Origin: Phragmites australis
Taxonomy: Eukaryota; Streptophyta; Magnoliopsida; Poales; Poaceae
Length of the DNA: 64,000 nt
Direction of reading: 5' to 3'
Assembly (NCBI RefSeq): GCF_958298935.1
Contig: NC_084928.1
Span: 18,197,501 to 18,261,500 of the forward strand
Part shown: piece by piece, positions 58,235-64,000 of the stretch
Position numbering within the stretch: the first letter of the stretch is position 1
Layout: each line of letters starts with the position of its first letter
Program-made: the position numbers and the translations under genes
Notes under the pieces: model-generated
What the model was told of the DNA's origin: nothing
The model's database searches: none
Seen by the model: only the letters and a program-made list of their open reading frames with translations

Positions 58235-58342
58235 CTGCGGAAAAGAAAATTAAAGTTTAGATCAAAAGGAAAAAAGCTCAAAGGTACATCTGTTTTGTAG
58301 CACTTACAGCGAAACCGGTCTTGAGGTGTCAGTCTGTGACCG

Positions 58343-58668
58343 TGTAACACCCTAAATTTTCAATTTTTGCAATAGTTTAAAATTTGCTAGAATTAAATAG
58401 GTGTTGTAGAATTTTTGTTCAATTTAAAGGGAAATTAATTTCTAAATTAAATTTGCCATAGGTTATATTTTAGTTTGATGCATTCATACTGCCGTAGTTG
58501 CAATAGGGTTTTATGCATGAAAAATGTTTGCAAAAGTTCGCTAGAAAGCGCTCGATTAAACCCCTTTTTAATTTGGTTAAAGATCTTTAAAGAAAAGCTT
58601 TTCAAAATAGTAAAAGTGCTCCCGGGCCGATTTTCCCCTTCCTCGGCCCAATTTCCTTCCTTTCCCTC
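58343..58668 (+). repeat. Truncated LTR beginning TGTAACACCC
   Basis: The LTR-like start TGTAACACCCTAAATTTT interrupts the CACTA element. About 326 bp of A/T-rich sequence follow, ending where the next LTR begins. The TGTAACACCC start is common among grass gypsy LTRs. There is no internal region or partner. Confidence 0.5.
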
Positions 58669-59523
58669 TGTTCGGGGAAAATAGACAAGCCTAAGGATAA
58701 TGGTTGACGATCGCTATCAAAGATCCTTCCAGAGCCTTCGTCCTTCGCAGCAGGAGGCCTTATCCCCAAAGGCTGCGAACCCCTTCGGGCCACCTCTCTG
58801 GCACGTACGTGGCCTTCAAAGACTTGAAGCTACAGCAAGTCCTTCCAGAGCCTTCGGCCTCCGAACTCAGCAGAAGGCCTTATCCCCGGAGGCTGTGGAC
58901 CCCTTCAGGCCACCCCTCTGGTGCTCATGTGGCCTTCTGAAGCCTAAAGACGCAGCTGGCCTCCGGAGATAATATCAGGGAAGAAAGGGCACCCCCTACA
59001 GCCGACCTAACGCGAGGTGATGGGAGATTAATGCCGGTGCAAGTGGTGCTTATCCTGACACCCCAGCGCGATGCAAGTCGTCCTGACACCCGTGGCAAAG
59101 CGGTGCTGGGCTGCAATTGGCAACCGGCTCACCACTCAGGGGGCAGGCACCACAATGGTTACCACGGTAGATATTTATCTTCTACGTAGGGTACAAGGTA
59201 GTTATCCAGGATAAGGCCCAGTAATTCGGCCAGGTCCTAGATATTTGTACATCGTGATAACTTGTACACTAAGCTACGTACTACCTTATAAATAGGGGGT
59301 CGTGGTCACTGGAAAAGGAGGTCAGAAGGAGCACGCTCAACACAGCATGGTGGAGCACAATCACAAAGTCTTCCTGTGATACTCCCCCTAGCCCGGTCCA
59401 TATTTTTACTATCAATACATTTGTGGTGTTCCTTCCTCTCAAACCTCATCTCCAAGCTTGAGTCTCCTCCTTAGAAGAAACTCTCGCCATACTTGCTGGG
59501 CAAGATGATCTCTTGTTCAAACA
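58669..59523 (+). repeat. 5' LTR of array-bearing element, right copy
   Basis: 855 bp, from TGTTCGGGGAAAATAGAC to CTTGTTCAAACA, with a TATAAATA box at 59,287-59,294. A directly repeated segment of the type CCTTCCAGAGCCTTCG / GAGGCCTTATCCCC occurs at about 58,725-58,800 and 58,838-58,915. Confidence 0.8.
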
Positions 59524-59545
59524 GTGGCACCGTCCGTGGGGATTT
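59524..59545 (+). other. Primer-binding region of array-bearing element
   Basis: TGGCACCGTCCGTGGGGA directly follows the LTR end. This TGGCRCCGTCYGTGGGGA-type wording is the usual start of the internal region in many grass gypsy elements, so it supports a gypsy origin despite the missing pol. Confidence 0.6.
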
Positions 59546-60639
59546 CAAACATAGAAGTGCTAAGAGAGGTAGGAATCTACCAGAAAAACCACCAATGCGC
59601 TAGCCACCATATCCACCATTGCAACCATGAAACCATATGGGTGGCTGTCTCAGCCGTGCACATCACGTATACCCTCCAACCCCGCTGCTGTATGGGATGG
59701 TGTTCCTCTGGCCTTGATCGACTTAGAACCTTGGGTTGGTACGGAAACTCCAAACGGCACGGAGCCCTTCTAGCCTCTACATGGCGAAGACCTGGCTGCA
59801 CCAGAAGAGGTCGCGGCCGAGGTCGCAGCCAAGCAAGCCGCCTTCCAATGGTTCTGGAATGTCGAACCGCGGAATGTTCCCGCCTGGACTTGGTCCCAAG
59901 GTATCTCCTTCGACAACACCTAGGACGCCCTGGGCGAGCCAACACCTTCGGAGAATCTGTCCACCCAGTGTCCTCCTCGGGCCCCTCGGACAAAAGAAGG
60001 TTCCGAAGAGGCGTAGGGCTCTGGAGTGCAGACATCAACCGCGCGTAGGGAACACCAAATCCACCTCGTCTAGGGAGGCGTAGTCAAAGCCACTTTGGCT
60101 CCGAAAACTGGTTCACCAGACGACCTCGACTGTCTCCCCAAAGGAAAGGAGGCCCTGGGGAAACCACGGGCTTCGGGGCACATGGTCCTCGATAGCGACC
60201 TCAACGTCAAAAACAAGCTCCGGTACCCTCGGAGGTATACATGTGTATCCTTCACGGACCAGGGCACGACCACAATACCAATGACTGTTGAACCCTCATG
60301 ACATTCCGGGAGGAGTACCTCGGAAGACAAGCAGGATACCTAGCCACTGAGGGAACCGGCGAAGGATGGCACAGGGGTCGGAAGCTTGGGGCAAACTCCC
60401 GAGCAGATCCCTAGCCCTTTGACCCTACTTTGTCGCCACCAACTCCACTACCGACAGTGCAATATCCAAGTGACGAGGACTAATTCAGAGAACTTAACTA
60501 GTACGTAACCATGAGTTCATCTTCACATCTTCATTTGACATGAGTTATGAATAATCGTCTAACCTAGCTATGTCTTATACTGCAATTAGCTGCTTATTGC
60601 CAATAGTAGATTGCAAAACTTAACTAGTACGTAACCATG
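59546..60639 (+). other. Leader and spacer of array-bearing element, right copy
   Basis: GC-rich leader to about 60,480, matching the left copy's 29,721-30,370 inverted in part, then an A/T-rich spacer with ACTAGTACGTAACCATG repeated at about 60,498 and 60,621. Open frames at 59,524-60,048 (plus) and 60,038-59,577 (minus) overlap each other and have no recognisable domain. Confidence 0.4.
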
Positions 60640-61510
60640 CAAAACCCACGCCTACAGTTGCGCCGCATGCCTAGGTCAACCAGAGGGCAGATTTTGCCAG
60701 GGTGTCCTGGAAGGCATTGCATAGCCTCGGCAGTGTCGAAGCCACACCCCGGGGGACGTCCTCGGAGGCGGAGATGCGATGCTCTGAGGAATCCTGTCGC
60801 AAGGAATCCTCGTTGCACGACATGCCTACACATCGCGGGCAAAACAGGCCTAGGTCACCGCGGAGGCATCAAGCCTAGGTTTCCTAGAAGGCGTTGCATA
60901 GCCTCGTTAGTGTAGACGCTGGTTATCAAGGGACTTCCTTGGTAATGTAGTTGCGGCGCCCCCAAATTTCTTCAGGAGGTGTCACATGCCCACACACGTG
61001 TAAGCATTGCTTGCATAAACCTAAAGTCACCTAAAAAGGTTTCTCGGAGGGTATGCGTTGCCTTGGCAGGCAGTGGAGCCCACACACCTTCAGTAGCACA
61101 GCATGCCTAGGTCACCTAGAGGGCAGATTATGCCAGGGTATCCTGGAAGGCATTGTATAGTGGATGCCGCATATCAAGGGATGACCTTTATGTGAGGATG
61201 CGGTGCTCTGAGGAATGCTGTAGCAAGGAATCCTCGTTGCACAACATGCTTATATACCGTGAGCACAGCATGCCTAGGTCACCGTGAAGGCATCAAGCCT
61301 AGGTTTCATGGAAGGTATTGCATAGCTTCGGTCGTACAAATACCACGTGCTAGGGCACACCCTTGGTGGACAGTGTTGCAGTGCACCCGGGGCATTTCCT
61401 TGGGAGCACGACATGCCTACACACCGAGGGCGTAGCATGCCTAAGTCACCTGGAAGGCAAGACTGTCTAGGTTTCCTGCAAGGTATTGCGTAGCTCCGAT
61501 AGTGTGTAGA
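60640..61510 (+). repeat. Degenerate ~180-bp array with CCTAGG core, right copy
   Basis: GCATGCCTAGGTCAC-type words recur near 60,663, 60,848, 61,103, 61,267 and 61,436. They are accompanied by GGAAGGCATTGCATAG and ATCAAGGGA words. This is the inverted counterpart of 27,790-28,985. Confidence 0.78.
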
Positions 61511-61539
61511 GCCTTTGGCATTAATACATGCCGAAGGGG

Positions 61540-62500
61540 ATACAAAACCTCCGACAAAAATGGAGAGTCCTACAAAACCTCTAGCAAAATCGGACAAACA
61601 TACAAAACCTCCAACAAAAATGGAGAGTCCTCTAAAACCTTCAGCAAAAACGGAGAGTCCTACGAAAGCTCTGACAAAAATGGAGAGTCCTACGAAACCT
61701 CCGGCAAAAATGGAGAGTCCTGCAAAACCTCTGGTAAAAATGGAGAAACTTACAAAATCTCCGAAAAAAAAAGAGTCCTCCAAAACCTTCAGCAAAAACA
61801 GAGAGTCGTATGAAACCTCCAGCAAAAATGGAGAGTCCTATGAAACCTCCGGCAAAAACAGAGAGTCCTGCAAATCCTCCGGTAAAAACGGAGAAACTTA
61901 CAAAACCTCTGACAAAAATGAAGAGTCCTGCAAAACCTCTAGCAAAAACGGAGGGTCCTATAAAACCTCCGACAAAAACAGAGAGTCCTTCAAAACTTGC
62001 GGCAAAAATGGAGCAAAAACAGAGAAACTTACAAAGCCTCCAGCAAAAATGGAGAGACTTCCGAAAACCTCTGCGAGGCGGAGCGTCTTACAAAAACTTC
62101 CACCAACAGCGGAGAGTCTTGCAAAACCTCCGTCGAAACAGAGAGATTCCCAAAACCTCCGCAAGACAGAGAGACTTCTGAAAACCTCTGCGAGGCGGAG
62201 CATCTTACAAAAACCTCCACCAACAACAGAGAGTCTTGTAAAACCTCCGCCAAAACGGAGAGACTCCCAAAATCTCCACAAGACGGAGAGTCTTACCAAA
62301 CCTCCGCAGGACGGTTCTTGCAAAACCTCCACCAAAACGGAGAGACTCCCAAAACCTCCGTAAGACGGAGAGTCTTACAAAACCTCCGCTGGACGGAGAG
62401 CCTGGCAAAAACCTTCGCAAGACGGAGAGACTTCCGAAAACCCCTGCAAGCGGGAATATCTTCCAAAAACCTCCACCAGATGTAGAGGTTCTAAAAAACC
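61540..62500 (+). repeat. ~30-bp minisatellite, right copy
   Basis: Around thirty units of the type CAAAACCTCCGGCAAAAACGGAGAGTCCTA run head to tail, longer than the left array. Units after about 62,040 are of a second variant with GAGGCGGAG or AAGACGGAG words. The 30-base period keeps frames open on both strands. A 282-codon frame at 61,515-62,363 repeating MESPTKPPAK is a by-product of this. Confidence 0.88.
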
Positions 62501-62774
62501 TATCGGACAAAATACCCTGGCATCTTGAAGGCAAGCACCTCCATACCAGAGGGGTGCGAAGCCCACATGCCCCTGATAGGCACAGCCAACAGACCAAAGG
62601 GGTATAATCCCCCTCGCCACAAGAAGAGGTATGGCCCGCATGACTCAAACATGTATGGTAACAGGTAATGTCATTACTCTGCAGTCTCATCCAAAGACAC
62701 GGTTCATACGTTGTTTATGAAGATCATGCTAACATTAAGTAAAACATTAAGTAAAACCCTACTCTTTGTAGGAG

Positions 62775-63210
62775 CCGAGAAGTGGCTAAAGGCTGAGGAG
62801 GTCGAGCACCACCTCTCCCACCTAGACTTTGGCTTCGTTCCGACACACCGTTGCCAGGCTCCGGGCAGATTATCTCCGGAGCCGGGCAGCAGCTAAGGGC
62901 CAAGGGGGTCCAGGACCACCTCTCCCATCATGCCTTCGGCTTCGCCTCCGACACGCCGTCACCAGGCTCCGGGCAGATTGCCACCGGAGCTAGGTAGCGG
63001 CTAAGGGCCGAGGAGGTCGAGGACCACCTCTCCTGCCTAGCCTTCGGCTTCCCCTCTGACACACTGTCGCCAGGCTCTAAGCGGATTACCTCCAAAGCTG
63101 GGCAGCGGCTAAGGGCCGAGGGGGTCAAGGACCACCTCTCCCGCCTCTGACATGCCATTGCTAGGCTTTCAATGGATCGCCTCCAAAGCTGGGCAATGGC
63201 TAAGAACTTG
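62775..63210 (+). repeat. ~110-bp tandem array, right copy
   Basis: About four units with GAGGTCGAGGACCACCTCTCC, GGCTTCGCCTCCGACAC, CAGGCTCCGGGC and GGGCAGCGGCTAAGGGCC words. The array is inverted relative to 26,370-26,870, and the units drift in length. Confidence 0.82.
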
Positions 63211-64000
63211 AAGGACCACCTCCAGAGCTTGTCTCCAAAGGTTCCAGATGGACTTCGTTGGGTTGGAAATCTGGAAAAAATGTGGAAGAAAGCCCTACCA
63301 GTGCCGAGCCTGAGGAGTACGCGATAGCCGGGAACGATGAGGTCGCCACTGCTTCACCCGGCCCTCCTTAGTTACCCTACGTGTCTACCACCACCAGATT
63401 TCTGAGGCCACCTCTCCCTGGAAGGAACGAACCGGCTATGACCTATGCGAAGGCTCGATACCTCGGTCATCTGAAAAACTAGCCATTGCCTACGAAGGGG
63501 ACGAAGAAGCGCGGTTCGAAGGCACAAAGGCACACAGACATGCGGTCCCCTGCTCGAAGGATCCCCTTACACTTTAGCCTAAAGAGAGATACAATCGCCC
63601 CCAAAGGTCCAAATTATATTATTAAACAAATTGTGCATCGGGAGGATGTGTACGAAGAAGCAAACAGTACAAAGACCGCTACGTAGGAGACAAACCCCGA
63701 GAGAGCAAACTAGGGGGAGAAAGAGTACAAGATGGCAAAAGAGAACTATGACCTGTGGAAGGGCCATAGTCAAATGGCAAAACAGGGATGTCCACGAAGC
63801 ACCCCCGAAGGCCACCTTTGCCTTCTACGGATCCCGGTAGGGGCCGCACATGGAACGACGTATGCACTTCATCCGTGGCTTGCTGTCATGGAAGTTGATG
63901 TAGTAGCCGGCCCTCGAGCTGTCAGAAGACAAAGAAGAAATTGAAGGAGCCACCATTGGGGCCTTCTCCCTCTTCTTCCAGGTCCTCGCTGTTGAAGCCT
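63211..64000 (+). other. Internal sequence of array-bearing element, right copy
   Basis: The first 165 bp match, inverted, the left copy up to its truncation near 26,229. The rest has short overlapping frames and no recognised retroelement domain. It leaves the window unfinished. Confidence 0.4.

Larger units (their letters stand above)
57295..58342 (-). mobile_element. CACTA (En/Spm) transposon end with subterminal repeats
   Basis: A terminal CACTAGATAAAAAGG at 57,295 is followed by about 400 bp of subterminal repeats and then, on the minus strand, exons of a protease-like domain. The arrangement fits the 3' end of a grass CACTA element. The element is cut at 58,343 by an LTR beginning TGTAACACCC, so the other terminus and the transposase are not in the window. 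TTA stands directly before CACTA and could be the 3-bp target duplication. Confidence 0.65.
58669..64000 (+). mobile_element. Array-bearing LTR element without pol, right copy
   Basis: Order: LTR (58,669-59,523), primer-binding region (from 59,525), leader (to about 60,480), spacer, ~180-bp array (60,640-61,510), ~30-bp minisatellite (61,540-62,500), spacer, ~110-bp array (62,775-63,210), and further internal sequence running off the window. It mirrors the left copy at 26,229-31,280 in inverted orientation. It lacks the LTR-proximal ~110-bp block but extends beyond the left copy's truncation point at about 63,375. No pol motif is seen up to 64,000. Confidence 0.75.

Noticed and set aside
61515..62363. 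282-codon lysine/proline repeat protein
   Set aside because: Explained by a 30-base minisatellite. Several frames on both strands are open for the same reason, so I list it only as a curiosity.

Overview
The window looks like nuclear DNA of a grass. Dense, nested Ty3/gypsy and Ty1/copia remnants, Stowaway- and Tourist-like MITEs, a CACTA end and a Mutator-like foldback element surround one intron-rich host gene with a GC- and CT-rich 5' leader. I see no rRNA, tRNA, CRISPR array or prokaryotic feature. The species cannot be fixed from sequence alone.

Region 1-10.3 kb is a retrotransposon graveyard. It holds a minus-strand Ty1/copia 3' end, a minus-strand gypsy RNase H-integrase piece, and a plus-strand gypsy element (about 4.0-9.2 kb) whose upstream LTR is joined to the tail of another copy. 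A TTA-flanked MITE follows at 10.07 kb. Region 10.3-26.2 kb holds three more gypsy copies: a minus-strand gag-RT piece (10.3-12.3 kb), a long plus-strand element with a 5' LTR at 13,355-13,966, decayed gag-pol and antisense ORFs (to 23.5 kb), and a minus-strand element with an LTR at 23,527-24,233 and its integrase deleted.

Region 26.2-31.3 kb (minus strand) and region 58.7-64 kb (plus strand) are two inverted copies of one LTR element. No protease, RT or integrase is recognisable in either. Each copy carries three kinds of tandem array: units of about 110 bp, about 180 bp and about 30 bp. The two copies flank the only clear host gene.

The host gene runs from about 32.5 to 55.2 kb on the plus strand. 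It encodes a STE20-type serine/threonine kinase of the plant OSR1/FRAY-like group (BLUS1 relatives). I could place 20 coding exons with GT-AG borders. They total 2,091 nt, giving 696 codons plus a stop with no internal stop. Intron 14 is 13.2 kb long because a composite gypsy element (42,020-53,513) sits in it, flanked by a perfect 5-bp duplication (GGATG). That element holds a second copy of its own 3'UTR and LTR in place of most of RT, and a 1.8-kb Mutator-like foldback element.

Downstream, 55.1-57.3 kb is the 3'UTR and non-coding DNA. A CACTA transposon end follows, with palindromic subterminal repeats and exons of a Ulp1-like (C48) domain. A truncated LTR (58,343-58,668) and the right-hand array-bearing element complete the window.
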